Assembly (NCBI GenBank): GCA_028279865.1
Contig: JANQMV010000039.1
Coordinates: forward strand, 1 to 36,855
Reading direction: 5' to 3'
DNA length: 36,855 nt
Source of the DNA: Candidatus Altimarinota bacterium
Lineage (GTDB): Bacteria; Patescibacteriota; Gracilibacteria; JANQMV01
This document shows, piece by piece, positions 1-9,516 of the stretch. Numbering within the stretch: position 1 is the first letter of the stretch; each line of letters begins with the position of its first letter. The notes beneath the pieces are model-generated. The model worked only from the letters and a program-made list of their open reading frames with translations, searched no databases and had not been told where the DNA came from. Both the position numbers and the translations under genes were made by a program.

Positions 1-64
1 ACCAATGACGGTTGCTTCCTTAATTGCCAATGTGGTGAGGGCGGCGGAAAGGCAGAAAAACTAA
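1..64 (+). CDS. folD: C-terminus of FolD (methylene-THF dehydrogenase/cyclohydrolase), 5' truncated by window
   Basis: Frame 2 reads PMTVASLIANVVRAAERQKN* with TAA at 62-64; matches the conserved GPMTVA..L..N...A end of FolD. Confidence 0.7.
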   Translation, partial: PMTVASLIANVVRAAERQKN

Positions 65-132
65 TTTTTTCCTCCCCTTTGAGGAAAGGTAGGCATTATT
101 AAGATGAAACAAAACATTATGTCTACTTAAGC

Positions 133-172
133 ACTTTAACCCTCTCGGTTTCCCCTAAAAGGAGAGAAGTAG
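133..172. repeat. Dispersed palindromic repeat copy
   Basis: ACCCTCTCGGTTTCCCCTAAAAGGAGAGAAG. Confidence 0.55.
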
Positions 173-219
173 CTAGATCTAACTAAGCTTTAAACTCTAT
201 TTTCTAACCAATCTAAGTC

Positions 220-1704
220 ATGTGTGGATTAATTGCTGTTTATGAGCAAGAAAATGTTATTCAAGATATTTATGATGGATTAACAGTCCTTCAACACAGA
301 GGGCAAGATGCGGCTGGTATCTCGACTTATGATGGAAAACAGTTTCATATTAAAAAAGGAAACGGTTTGGTCAGAGATGTTTTCAGGACAAAGAATATTC
401 TCCGTTTAAAGGGGAATTATGGGATTGGACATGTGCGTTATCCTACGGCGGGGTCAAATAGCTCAGATGAATCTCAACCATTTTATGTAAATTCTCCTTA
501 TGGAATTGCTTTAGCACACAATGGTAATTTGACAAATGTGGAAATTTTAGCGAAAAACCTTTTTGAGAGAGACTTGAGGCACTTGAATACAACCTCTGAT
601 TCGGAGGTTTTGTTAAATGTTCTTGCCGATGAGCTAAGGAAAGAAAAAGCTCTTGAACTCAAGCCAAGCCAAGCTTTTAAATCAGTTGAAAGATTAATGA
701 AGAGGGCAAAGGGAAGTTTTGCGGTAGTTTCTTTGATTGCTGACCAAGGAATCTTGGCTTTTAGAGATCGTTTTGGAATTAAACCTTTGATAGTAGGTAA
801 AAGAAGCGGAAAATTTAAGAATGAATATATTATAGCCTCGGAAGATGTGGCGATTAAAACGCTCGGTTTTAAAGTTGTGCGCGATGTTGCTCCCGGTGAG
901 GCGGTTTTTATTGACAATAAGGGAGAAATTCATTGGCAAATTTGTTCGAAAAAAACACAACTTTCTCCTTGTATTTTTGAATATGTCTACTTCGCTCGTC
1001 CGGATAGTTTTATGGATAATGTGAGTGTTTACAAAACACGCTTGAGAATGGGGGAAAAATTAGCTGAAAAAATAAAAAAAGTTGATTTAAAAATAGATAC
1101 TGTTATTCCCGTACCGGAAAGTTCCCGTCCATCAGCTATGCAACTTGCGAAAGCGATTAATGTTAAATACAGGGAAGGATTCGTGAAGAACCGTTACATA
1201 GGTAGAACTTTTATTATGCCGGGGCAAAAAATTCGTAAAAAATCTGTTCGTTACAAACTCTCTCCGGTAAATCTTGAATTTAAAAATAGAAACGTTTTGC
1301 TTGTGGATGATTCAATCGTGAGAGGAAATACCAGTCAACAAATTGTAGACATGGCTCGTGAGGCTGGTGCAAAAAAAGTTTATTTTGCAAGTGCGGCACC
1401 TCCTCTACGTTTTCCTTGTTTGTACGGTGTTGATATGCCGAGTAAAAAAGATTTTATTGCCAATAAATTGACTAAAAACGAAATAAAAACATTGATTAAT
1501 GCTGACGAACTTTTTTACCAGACGATTGATGATTTAATTGAAGCGGCAAAGGAAGGCAACCCGAAAATTAAAAAATTCTGCTCGGCATGTTTTGATGGAG
1601 ATTATGTGACGGGTGACGTAACCGATGAAATGCTTGAAAACGCTGAATGTTCTCGAGGATGCATGGTCCTTTCCGAAGAGGATCAGCAGATTACTTTGGT
1701 TTAA
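220..1704 (+). CDS. purF: Amidophosphoribosyltransferase
   Basis: N-terminal MCGLIAVY, HRGQDAAGI, VLLVDDSIVRGNTS PRPP motif, KKFCSACFDGDY; TAA stop, no internal UGA. Confidence 0.96.
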   Translation: MCGLIAVYEQENVIQDIYDGLTVLQHRGQDAAGISTYDGKQFHIKKGNGLVRDVFRTKNILRLKGNYGIGHVRYPTAGSNSSDESQPFYVNSPYGIALAHNGNLTNVEILAKNLFERDLRHLNTTSDSEVLLNVLADELRKEKALELKPSQAFKSVERLMKRAKGSFAVVSLIADQGILAFRDRFGIKPLIVGKRSGKFKNEYIIASEDVAIKTLGFKVVRDVAPGEAVFIDNKGEIHWQICSKKTQLSPCIFEYVYFARPDSFMDNVSVYKTRLRMGEKLAEKIKKVDLKIDTVIPVPESSRPSAMQLAKAINVKYREGFVKNRYIGRTFIMPGQKIRKKSVRYKLSPVNLEFKNRNVLLVDDSIVRGNTSQQIVDMAREAGAKKVYFASAAPPLRFPCLYGVDMPSKKDFIANKLTKNEIKTLINADELFYQTIDDLIEAAKEGNPKIKKFCSACFDGDYVTGDVTDEMLENAECSRGCMVLSEEDQQITLV

Positions 1705-1765
1705 ATCACAAGCTTTTGTTTTTTACACATACAACAAAAATTATTTTTTAATTTACTAGAAACGA

Positions 1766-2671
1766 ATGTTATACATTGGACACAAAAACCCAGATACAGA
1801 CAGTATCTGTGCTGCTCTTGCCGCAGCTGAACTTTTTGGTGGAGAAGCGGGAATGACATCCTCAGAACTTCCTCCGGAGAGTGCTTTTGTTTTAGATAAG
1901 TTTGGCTTTGAATCTCCCGCTTATGTTGATAACTTAAAAGACAAGGAAGTTATTTTAGTTGATTTTAATCAAAAATCTCAGGGACAAGAGGGACTTGAAG
2001 AAGCAAGCATTCAAGGTATTATTGACCATCATGCAATGGGAGAGGATATTGCTTTTAATTCTCAGCCAATTTTTGTGCGCATTGAACCAATTGGTTCAAC
2101 CTGTAGTATCATTGCAAAGATGGCCGGAGAAACAGAAGTTGAGATTACACCTAAGCTAGCTGGAATTCTCTTGGCTGGGATTGTCTCAGATACTTTGGCT
2201 TTGCGTAGCCCGACTACTACTGAAGATGATCGTGAAATAGTAGAGTACTTACAAAAAGTTGCAGGTGTAGAAGATATAACAGACTTACTTAAGGATATGC
2301 TTAAAGCAAAATCAGATTTAAGTAAAAAAAATGCCATTGAAATTTTGCAACTTGATTATAAGATTTTTGATTATACTAAAAAGGTTGGTATTGGAGTTGC
2401 AGAAACAGTCTCACCGGAAGATTTAATTGCGCGTAAAGAGGAATTGCTTGAAGGGATGCAAAAAATTAAAGAGAAAGATGGATTGGACTATATTTATTTT
2501 GCAGTTGTTGATGTTTTAAATGAACAATCTGATTTATTAATTTTAGGTGATGATGAGCTTGTTTTAGCTAAAAAGGCTTTTGAGGCAGATGCTGAAGAGA
2601 ATATTATGAATATTGGGAGTCGTATTTCACGTAAAAAACAAATTGCTCCCGGTATTCAAGAGGCTTTGTAG
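1766..2671 (+). CDS. ppaC: Manganese-dependent inorganic pyrophosphatase (DHH family)
   Basis: MLYIGHKNPDTDSICAALAA, GIIDHHA, GSTCSIIAK, GILLAGIVSDTLALRSPTTT; TAG stop. Confidence 0.93.
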   Translation: MLYIGHKNPDTDSICAALAAAELFGGEAGMTSSELPPESAFVLDKFGFESPAYVDNLKDKEVILVDFNQKSQGQEGLEEASIQGIIDHHAMGEDIAFNSQPIFVRIEPIGSTCSIIAKMAGETEVEITPKLAGILLAGIVSDTLALRSPTTTEDDREIVEYLQKVAGVEDITDLLKDMLKAKSDLSKKNAIEILQLDYKIFDYTKKVGIGVAETVSPEDLIARKEELLEGMQKIKEKDGLDYIYFAVVDVLNEQSDLLILGDDELVLAKKAFEADAEENIMNIGSRISRKKQIAPGIQEAL

Positions 2672-2745
2672 TTTTCTCAAAGATTGAAGAAATAAAATTT
2701 TTTCAAAACCAAGCAACAAATATTTATAATTTTAAGTTTGAAGCC

Positions 2746-3792
2746 ATGACTCATGTTCCCGCACTGATTCAAATGTTTAGCTATTCAATGTTTTCTTTTT
2801 TAATAGCTCTTGTTTTGACTAAACCTTTTGTAAAGCTTCTTTATAAATATAAAATTGGTAAGAAAATCCGCTCAATAGGATCTGATGGTAAGGCTGCAAA
2901 ACTTTTTGAGGCGCTTCATATTAAAAAATCAGGAACACCAACAATGGGGGGGATTTTAATTTGGGGGACAACTTTATTTGTTGTTTTGTTTTCACGTTTG
3001 CTTTCTCTCTTTGGTGTAATTGAAAAGTCCTTGCTTGATCGTGGTGAAGTTTATTTGCCTTTATTTACTTTAGTTTCAATGGGTTTTTTAGGAGCTCTGG
3101 ATGACTATTACAATGTTAGAGAACTTGGTAAAAGTAAAGGTTTGAACATTGGTCCGAAGTTTATTTTACTGACTCTTTTTGGGCTTTTGGGAGCTTTTTG
3201 GTTTTATTATAAATTGGGTTATAGTTCTATTCATGTGCCAAGTGTTGGTGATTTTGATATTGGAATGTGGTATATTCCACTTTTCACTCTTGTAATTGTG
3301 GCGACTGCAAATGCGGTGAATATTACCGATGGTCTGGATGGGCTTGCGGGAGGTCTTTTAATTATTGCTTTTACTGCTTTTACTTTGTTAGCGTATTTAA
3401 AAGGACATACGACACTTGCATTGTTTTGCGGAGTAATTAATGGAGCCTTGCTTGCTTTTCTTTGGTTTAATTTACCGCCTGCTTTGTTCTATATGGGGGA
3501 TACGGGGTCTCTTTCCTTGGGAGCAACCCTTGGGGTAATTGCGATGATGACTGATACTGTTTTCGTTTTGCCTTTGATTGGCTTTATTTTTGTGGCAGAG
3601 ACCATGTCTGTAATTATTCAGCTTACTTCAAAAAAACTTTTTGGTAAAAAAGTTTTTAAAATAGCTCCTGTTCATCATCATTTTGAACATCTTAAGTGGG
3701 GAGAGTCTAAGATTGTGATGCGTTTTTGGATGATTGGGGGAATGTTTACGGTAGTCGGTTTAATTATTGGAATTATTGGAATGGGGGATTAA
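2746..3792 (+). CDS. mraY: Phospho-N-acetylmuramoyl-pentapeptide transferase
   Basis: GTPTMGG, GALDDYYN, NAVNITDGLDGLAGG, FMGDTGSLSLGA-like and APVHHHFE motifs. Confidence 0.96.
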   Translation: MTHVPALIQMFSYSMFSFLIALVLTKPFVKLLYKYKIGKKIRSIGSDGKAAKLFEALHIKKSGTPTMGGILIWGTTLFVVLFSRLLSLFGVIEKSLLDRGEVYLPLFTLVSMGFLGALDDYYNVRELGKSKGLNIGPKFILLTLFGLLGAFWFYYKLGYSSIHVPSVGDFDIGMWYIPLFTLVIVATANAVNITDGLDGLAGGLLIIAFTAFTLLAYLKGHTTLALFCGVINGALLAFLWFNLPPALFYMGDTGSLSLGATLGVIAMMTDTVFVLPLIGFIFVAETMSVIIQLTSKKLFGKKVFKIAPVHHHFEHLKWGESKIVMRFWMIGGMFTVVGLIIGIIGMGD

Positions 3793-3810
3793 TATTTTTT
3801 GGAAATAGTT

Positions 3811-4170
3811 TTATACTTTCTCATTCTCTTTTTTTTGTGCAAGAATTTCTTCATGCTGACTAGCTGAAATAAAACTTAGCAGGTGATTCCTATATTTCGC
3901 CATAAACCAGTTTTTAATTTGTTGAAGACGCCTTAAAGAGTTTAGTTTTTGGGAATGAATTTTTACATCTTGTAGAATTATGTGTGCTTCAAGATATAGC
4001 CTTTCATACTCTGGCTTAGCTTCAATCATTTCACTAATTCTTTTGCTTATTTCACTGGTTTGCATCGTATGAAATTTATACATTGAAATTAGCAAAACCC
4101 TTTCAGCTTCTTGAATTTCTTTTGCTGAATGCTTAATATCTAGCTCCTCACTCTGATTATTCCTTTCCAT
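3811..4170 (-). CDS. Hypothetical small helical protein
   Basis: 119-aa ORF, TAA stop, fits between mraY and yggS; no recognised motif. Confidence 0.5.
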   Translation of the reverse strand: MERNNQSEELDIKHSAKEIQEAERVLLISMYKFHTMQTSEISKRISEMIEAKPEYERLYLEAHIILQDVKIHSQKLNSLRRLQQIKNWFMAKYRNHLLSFISASQHEEILAQKKENEKV

Positions 4171-4230
4171 TTGTAGTATTTATGTGCAGAGAATCCTCTC
4201 AAAATCAGTTTATTTTGTCAATTTTTATTA

Positions 4231-4896
4231 CTACCTTTTCCCAAAAATCCCTGTACCTACTCGAATAATTGTACTACCTTCCTCCAAGGCAACTTTATAA
4301 TCATTGCTCATTCCCATAGAAAGATGTCTTAGATCTGTATTTGGTATGTTTAATGTTTGAGCTTGTTTAAATAAATCCTTTAGCAATTTAAAACTCTCAC
4401 GGCAATTTTCAGGATTTGACTCAAATTTGGCAAGAGTCATGAGTCCAATGATTTTTAAACTTTCTAACTGACTGATTTCTTTTAAAGAATTGATCACTTC
4501 ATCCGGAAGAAAACCATTTTTTTGTTCTTCGCCGGAGGTATTTACTTCGAGCATAACTGGCATAGTTTTAGCTATTTTTTTACATTCTTCGTCAATTTTT
4601 TTTGCTAAACGCAAACTATCTACTGATTGAATTACATCAAAAAGCTGAACGGCTTTTTTAACCTTGTTTCTTTGCAAGTGACCGATGAGATGTTTTTCAA
4701 TAGAAGAGGGGAGTGATGGAATTTTTTTTTCAGCTTCTTGTACTCTATTTTCTCCAATCATTGTTGCTCCGGCTTGAATTGATTCTAAAATGCTTTTTAC
4801 GCTTTGTGTCTTGGTAACAACACAAATTTGAGCATTTGAGTTAATGCTTTTTGCCTCTTTGAGTAAGTTGCTGTAGTTTGTTTGGACGTTGGACAT
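4231..4896 (-). CDS. yggS: PLP homeostasis protein, YggS/PROSC family
   Basis: VVTKTQ, IGENRVQEAEKK, HLIGHLQRNKVKKAV, IQSVDSLRLAKKI, LSMGMSNDYKVALEEGSTIIRVGTGIFG. Confidence 0.92.
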   Translation of the reverse strand: MSNVQTNYSNLLKEAKSINSNAQICVVTKTQSVKSILESIQAGATMIGENRVQEAEKKIPSLPSSIEKHLIGHLQRNKVKKAVQLFDVIQSVDSLRLAKKIDEECKKIAKTMPVMLEVNTSGEEQKNGFLPDEVINSLKEISQLESLKIIGLMTLAKFESNPENCRESFKLLKDLFKQAQTLNIPNTDLRHLSMGMSNDYKVALEEGSTIIRVGTGIFGKR

Positions 4897-4912
4897 GATA
4901 TTTTTTTTATGC

Positions 4913-4950
4913 CTTATCTCTCTCCAGAAAGGGGAGATTAAGAGGGGTGT
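4913..4950. repeat. Dispersed palindromic repeat copy, opposite orientation
   Basis: CTCTCCAGAAAGGGGAGATTAAGAGGGGTGT. Confidence 0.55.
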
Positions 4951-4996
4951 ATAAATAAGTGTTATTGAACTTAGTTTTTTAAATGGAGCAGCAATC

Positions 4997-5037
4997 TACA
5001 CCCTATCTAACGTCTCCTTTAAGGGGAAGGAGTAGGA
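4997..5037. repeat. Dispersed palindromic repeat copy overlapping lgt 3' end
   Basis: CTACACCCTATCTAACGTCTCCTTTAAGGGGAAGGAG. Confidence 0.55.
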
Positions 5038-5813
5038 GATTGCCTTTTAGAATTCAAACGCACAACCATAAAAATTCCCAACAAAAACATCGGTATTGAT
5101 AACAGCTGTCCCATTGTGAAATAATTGAGAACAAAGCCAATGTGTAAATCAGGTTGGCGTGTGAATTCTACTAAGAATCGGAAAAGTCCATAAAGCATAA
5201 TTCCTCCCCAGAAATATGAGCCTTTTTTTAGTTTTAAACGCAAGGAAAATAATAAAATAAAAAAAGCTAATAGATTTTTCCCAACAGCATAAAGTTGAGA
5301 AGGATGTCTCTTGCCTTCATGTCCTTCAAATTCCATCCCCCAAGGTATTTCCGTAATTCTACCAACAAGTTCTCCATTGATAAAATTTCCAAATCTTCCT
5401 AATGCTAATGCAATAAAAACAGGAATAATCGCTAGGTCGGCGATTTGATAAAAATTTAATTTTTCTTTTTTACAAAATAAATAACCTGCCAAAATTACTC
5501 CTAGAAAGCCTCCATGAAAAGACATACCCCCTTCCCAAACCGCAATAATTTTCAGAGGATTTTCCAGGTAGTAGCTTAGATTATAAAAAAGGATGTAGCC
5601 AAATCTACCTCCTAAGATTACTCCAAAAATTCCGTAGCTTAGAAGGTCGAGCATTTGCTCATTGTTAATTTTTATACTCTTTTTTTTAAAAACTTTTTGA
5701 GTGAAGAAAAAAACAAAAAGAGCTCCTAGTGCATACATTAAGCCATAGTATTTAAGCTCAAGAGATCCAATGGTTAAAAATGTTCTTTCCAGTGGAGTAA
5801 ATGAGAATTCCAT
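5019..5813 (-). CDS. lgt: Prolipoprotein diacylglyceryl transferase
   Basis: GGRFGYILFYN, WEGGMSFHGGFLG, ALGRFGNFINGELVGR, HPSQLYA; seven-TM pattern. Confidence 0.94.
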   Translation of the reverse strand: MEFSFTPLERTFLTIGSLELKYYGLMYALGALFVFFFTQKVFKKKSIKINNEQMLDLLSYGIFGVILGGRFGYILFYNLSYYLENPLKIIAVWEGGMSFHGGFLGVILAGYLFCKKEKLNFYQIADLAIIPVFIALALGRFGNFINGELVGRITEIPWGMEFEGHEGKRHPSQLYAVGKNLLAFFILLFSLRLKLKKGSYFWGGIMLYGLFRFLVEFTRQPDLHIGFVLNYFTMGQLLSIPMFLLGIFMVVRLNSKRQSPTPSP

Positions 5814-5901
5814 AATTATAAATGCAAAATTATACTTATTTCCTCTTGAAAAAGGAACTGAGGGGATTGTTTTGATTTGCTTCTTTTTGTCTTTTCTTTT
5901 A

Positions 5902-5942
5902 ACATTTTAACCCTCTGTTTTTCCCTTGTTAAGGGAGACTAA
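5902..5942. repeat. Dispersed palindromic repeat copy
   Basis: TTTTAACCCTCTGTTTTTCCCTTGTTAAGGGAGACTAA. Confidence 0.55.
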
Positions 5943-5974
5943 TTCTTAGCGATATATTTTCTAAACACTAAATT

Positions 5975-7111
5975 CTATATAATGATTCCTCCTCCAAGCA
6001 CTTTCTCGCCATTATAATATACCGCAGATTGTCCGGGTGTGATAGCGCGGAGAGGGGATTTTAGACGTAGCAAGTAGTTAGTAGTTGATAGTTGGTAGTT
6101 GGGAACAAGGGTTGCTTTTTCTTTTTTTGCAAGATGACGAATCCTAACATCAATTTCAATATCTTCTTCAGGTAAATTACCTTCAATCCAATGATTTTCT
6201 TTTGTCTGAATTTCTTTTTTCCAGAGAGCTTCGTCAGAATCAAGGATAAGCTGATTTTTTTCTAAATTAAAGCCGATTACATAGATAGGTTTTTCTTGTC
6301 CACCAACCAAAACGCCTTTGCGCTGACCAATTGTGTAGTTAATCAATCCATTGTGTTCTCCCAGTACATTTCCTGCTTGATCAACAATCTCACCGGAAGT
6401 AAAATATTTTTCTGGTAAATATCTTTTTAAAAAATCTACATAGTTTTTATCAGGGTAAAAACAAACTCCCTGGCTTTCTTTTTTGCTTGAGAGTTTTTTC
6501 AAACCAAGTTTTTTGGCAAAGTCTTTTACTTCTGATTTTGTAAAATCTCCCAAAGGTAAAATAATATGAGCTAATGTTTCTTGCTCTAATTGATGTAAAA
6601 AGTATGATTGATCTTTTGCTTTATCAACTCCTTCGTGAAGTTCAAAAGTAGACCTACCAGATCTTTGTAGGATTCTTACGTAATGGCCTGTTGCTATATA
6701 ATCGGCCCCAAGCTCTTGCATTTTCCTTTGTAAGACACCGAACTTAATTTTTTTGTTACAGGTTACACATGGGTTTGGTGTTTGTAAGAGGCTGAATGTC
6801 TGAATAAATTCATCGACAATCTCTTTTTTAAATTCTTTTCGAAAGTTAAGCGTATAAAAAGGAATCTCTAATTTGTGTGCAAAAGCTTTGGCGTTATTTA
6901 AATCTTCCAAGCTGCAGCATTTATTTGTAATCTCAGCCTCATTTTCCGAGGGGATATATTTTGGATCAGTCCAGTATTGCATGTAAATTCCTATACACTC
7001 AAATCCCGCTTTTTTCAGTAAATAAGCGGCAATAGTTGAATCAATTCCTCCAGACATTGCAACTAGAATTTTTGATTTTTTTCTAATGTGTTTAGGAGGA
7101 AGATATTTCAT
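5975..7111 (-). CDS. mnmA: tRNA-specific 2-thiouridylase
   Basis: VAMSGGIDSTIAAYLL, NPCVTCNKKIKFG, ATGHYVRI, KDQSYFL, ESQGVCF, ITPGQSAVYYNGEKVLGGGII. Confidence 0.95.
   Translation of the reverse strand: MKYLPPKHIRKKSKILVAMSGGIDSTIAAYLLKKAGFECIGIYMQYWTDPKYIPSENEAEITNKCCSLEDLNNAKAFAHKLEIPFYTLNFRKEFKKEIVDEFIQTFSLLQTPNPCVTCNKKIKFGVLQRKMQELGADYIATGHYVRILQRSGRSTFELHEGVDKAKDQSYFLHQLEQETLAHIILPLGDFTKSEVKDFAKKLGLKKLSSKKESQGVCFYPDKNYVDFLKRYLPEKYFTSGEIVDQAGNVLGEHNGLINYTIGQRKGVLVGGQEKPIYVIGFNLEKNQLILDSDEALWKKEIQTKENHWIEGNLPEEDIEIDVRIRHLAKKEKATLVPNYQLSTTNYLLRLKSPLRAITPGQSAVYYNGEKVLGGGIII
6068..6102. repeat. Heptanucleotide tandem repeat inside mnmA
   Basis: TAGCAAG TAGTTAG TAGTTGA TAGTTGG TAGTTGG. Confidence 0.75.
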
Positions 7112-7284
7112 TTTGCTTTATAAATTTTCTTTAAAAATATACTAAAAACTGTTTGATTTGTCATTTTAACTTTTTTTTAGCATTCTGATTTTCTCTTTTT
7201 AAGTTTTACAATCTTGCAACTTATTTGCCCAGTTGCTATATTATTTAGGCGAATTAATTCAATTAAAACTAACTTTTTTTAAAT

Positions 7285-7905
7285 ATGCTATACAATCAAA
7301 AAGTCCAAGATTTATTTTTAAAACCACACAATTTGGGAGAAATTAAAGATGCTGATGGAGTAGGGGAGGTTGGTAACGCAAAGTGTGGGGATATAATGAA
7401 AATATGGATCAAAGTTGATTCCCGGAAAAATGTCTTAAAAGAAATTAAATTTAAAACATTTGGTTGCGCAGCAGCGATTGCGACATCCTCGATTATTACG
7501 GATATGGCGATGGGCAAAACCCTTGAAGAAGCTGAACAAATCACCAATCAGGATGTTGCTGAAGAACTTGAAGGATTGCCTCCTGCCAAAATGCATTGTT
7601 CAAATCTGGCTGCAGATGCTTTGAAAAAAGCAATTACAGACTATAAGCAAAAAAAAGGTGGTCTTGATTCTTCTGAAGAGGAAAAAGAGGCTGAGACAGA
7701 AAAAATATCAGGTCATATTAATAAAAAAATGACAATTTCTGAGGTCATTGAAAATCATCCTAAGGTTATTGAAACTCTTTTGCAGTTTGGTTTTCATTGT
7801 GTCGGCTGCCAGATGTCTTCAGTGGAAACACTTGAAGAAGGAGCACAAAAGCATGGTATTGATATAGATGAAATGGTAGATGTTTTGAATGGAGTAATTA
7901 ACTAA
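7285..7905 (+). CDS. IscU/NifU-type Fe-S scaffold fused to a C-terminal DUF1858-like domain
   Basis: GNAKCGDIMKIWI, KTFGCAAAIATSSIIT, PPAKMHCSNLAADAL (IscU cysteines); C-term MTISEVIENHPKVIETLLQFGFHCVGCQMSSVETLEEGAQKHGID. Confidence 0.85.
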   Translation: MLYNQKVQDLFLKPHNLGEIKDADGVGEVGNAKCGDIMKIWIKVDSRKNVLKEIKFKTFGCAAAIATSSIITDMAMGKTLEEAEQITNQDVAEELEGLPPAKMHCSNLAADALKKAITDYKQKKGGLDSSEEEKEAETEKISGHINKKMTISEVIENHPKVIETLLQFGFHCVGCQMSSVETLEEGAQKHGIDIDEMVDVLNGVIN

Positions 7906-7930
7906 ATTATAATTTTTAAACATAATCAAA

Positions 7931-9463
7931 ATGAAGAACTGGTTTAAACAGCATAAAATGCTGATTTTTGTTTTTTTGATTTTCATTTTTCTAGGCATCT
8001 TTTATTTTGCGATGCAAAAATTCGCAAAAGTTCCAATAAATTCAGAAATAAATAATTCTGAAGAGAAGATAAACGGAAACATTAACGAAAAAATCCCATA
8101 TGCTTTAAATGATCCCTTTTTAAAACACCATAAATTATTAGATTTTGCTAAGCAAGAGCTTAGAACAAGTGAAGTTATTCTTGGAGATGAAAAAAAATCC
8201 AATAATGGAATGCCGGACACATGGAATGGTTTTAATACAAGAGTTTCAAACCTAAATCTAGGGCGAACTTCTGATTCGGAATATTATACAGAGGAACAAA
8301 ATCCCAAGAAAATTGATGGTATTTATTATGTAAGAAGTGTAGAAGGAGTTCCGACTCTCTATAAAATGGCAACAAACGCTGAAATTGCCTATGAAGTTGA
8401 CATAAAAATTCCGCCAAATTCTGCGAAACATAAAATGATCAGCGAGAAACATTTTGCTTACATTGCAGAGGTTGATGTTGATCAAACAGGTAAATCAGTT
8501 GTGGTGCTTAATTTGGAAACCAACCAAGAGCATTTGATCAATGCCTCTAAACCGGAAATGAGAATTGCTTCTATTTTTGCTAGTCCTGATGCCAAAAAGA
8601 TTGTCGTTGGAGAAGAATATCCTCCCACATCCGGAGATAATTTTGCAACCGGAGATACCTTAAATCATAGGGTTTGGGTTTACGATTTAGAGAACCCGGA
8701 ACTTGAACCTGCTTTTATTTTTGACCAACAGCTTGATGTTATTGAAAGGTGGCCAATTTTTTGGTCACAATTGGATAATAAGGTTTATTTTAATTCATGC
8801 GATGTTAAAGAATTGCACTGTAATTTTGGCATAACACGCACTTCACCTATCTCGGATGACCGAGAGCCTGTTCCCGGTTTAGAAGTGGGAACTTATGCTT
8901 CTCAGCCGGTTTTGTCTAACAATGGTCGGCACATTGCTTATGTTGCTTGGAATGGTAACAAAGAGACTCCTTTATACAAAGAAGGGGATAACAAGAATAA
9001 TGAATTTTTGAATAAAAACAGTATTTGGCTTTATGATATTGAAAATGGAGAAAAAAAAGAGTTAATTGATTTTGGTAACAACCGTATTATCGATCATTTG
9101 TTCTGGTCTCCTGACGGGATGTTTATTTATTTTGAATTGAGACAACTTGTCAAAAATGTAGATGGAAGTGTTTTTCCTACTTCAAATAGTACGGGTTTTT
9201 GGAGGGTTAATGTTGCTACGGCTAAATTTGAGAGAATTGCTCAAGATGTTACGATTAGTCCGGGGCAAATACTTTCTCATTTTAACCCTGTGCCGAACGG
9301 AAGCGGAATAATGTTTACAATTACAAAAATTTTCCCAAAAACAACTTTTAATGATCCTACAAAAGAAGTTGAGAAAGTTGAATATCTCTTACGTTTGTCG
9401 GATATGAAACTTATTGAATTAGGTGATAATGTAATGAGCGTGTTTAAAACAGAACCTCTTTAA
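7931..9463 (+). CDS. Membrane-anchored TolB-like beta-propeller protein
   Basis: N-terminal TM segment; repeated SPDG/..WSPDGMFIYFEL, NGRHIAYVAWNG-type blades. Confidence 0.6.
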   Translation: MKNWFKQHKMLIFVFLIFIFLGIFYFAMQKFAKVPINSEINNSEEKINGNINEKIPYALNDPFLKHHKLLDFAKQELRTSEVILGDEKKSNNGMPDTWNGFNTRVSNLNLGRTSDSEYYTEEQNPKKIDGIYYVRSVEGVPTLYKMATNAEIAYEVDIKIPPNSAKHKMISEKHFAYIAEVDVDQTGKSVVVLNLETNQEHLINASKPEMRIASIFASPDAKKIVVGEEYPPTSGDNFATGDTLNHRVWVYDLENPELEPAFIFDQQLDVIERWPIFWSQLDNKVYFNSCDVKELHCNFGITRTSPISDDREPVPGLEVGTYASQPVLSNNGRHIAYVAWNGNKETPLYKEGDNKNNEFLNKNSIWLYDIENGEKKELIDFGNNRIIDHLFWSPDGMFIYFELRQLVKNVDGSVFPTSNSTGFWRVNVATAKFERIAQDVTISPGQILSHFNPVPNGSGIMFTITKIFPKTTFNDPTKEVEKVEYLLRLSDMKLIELGDNVMSVFKTEPL

Positions 9464-9516
9464 ACATTAAACATTGACCTTTTAATTAAAAATATTTCAT
9501 TAAACAATTTCTTGGT

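Noticed and set aside
498-960. Antisense ORFs 498-917 and 694-960 within purF
   Set aside because: Complement of a strongly conserved gene, low-complexity Ser/Lys/Leu composition.
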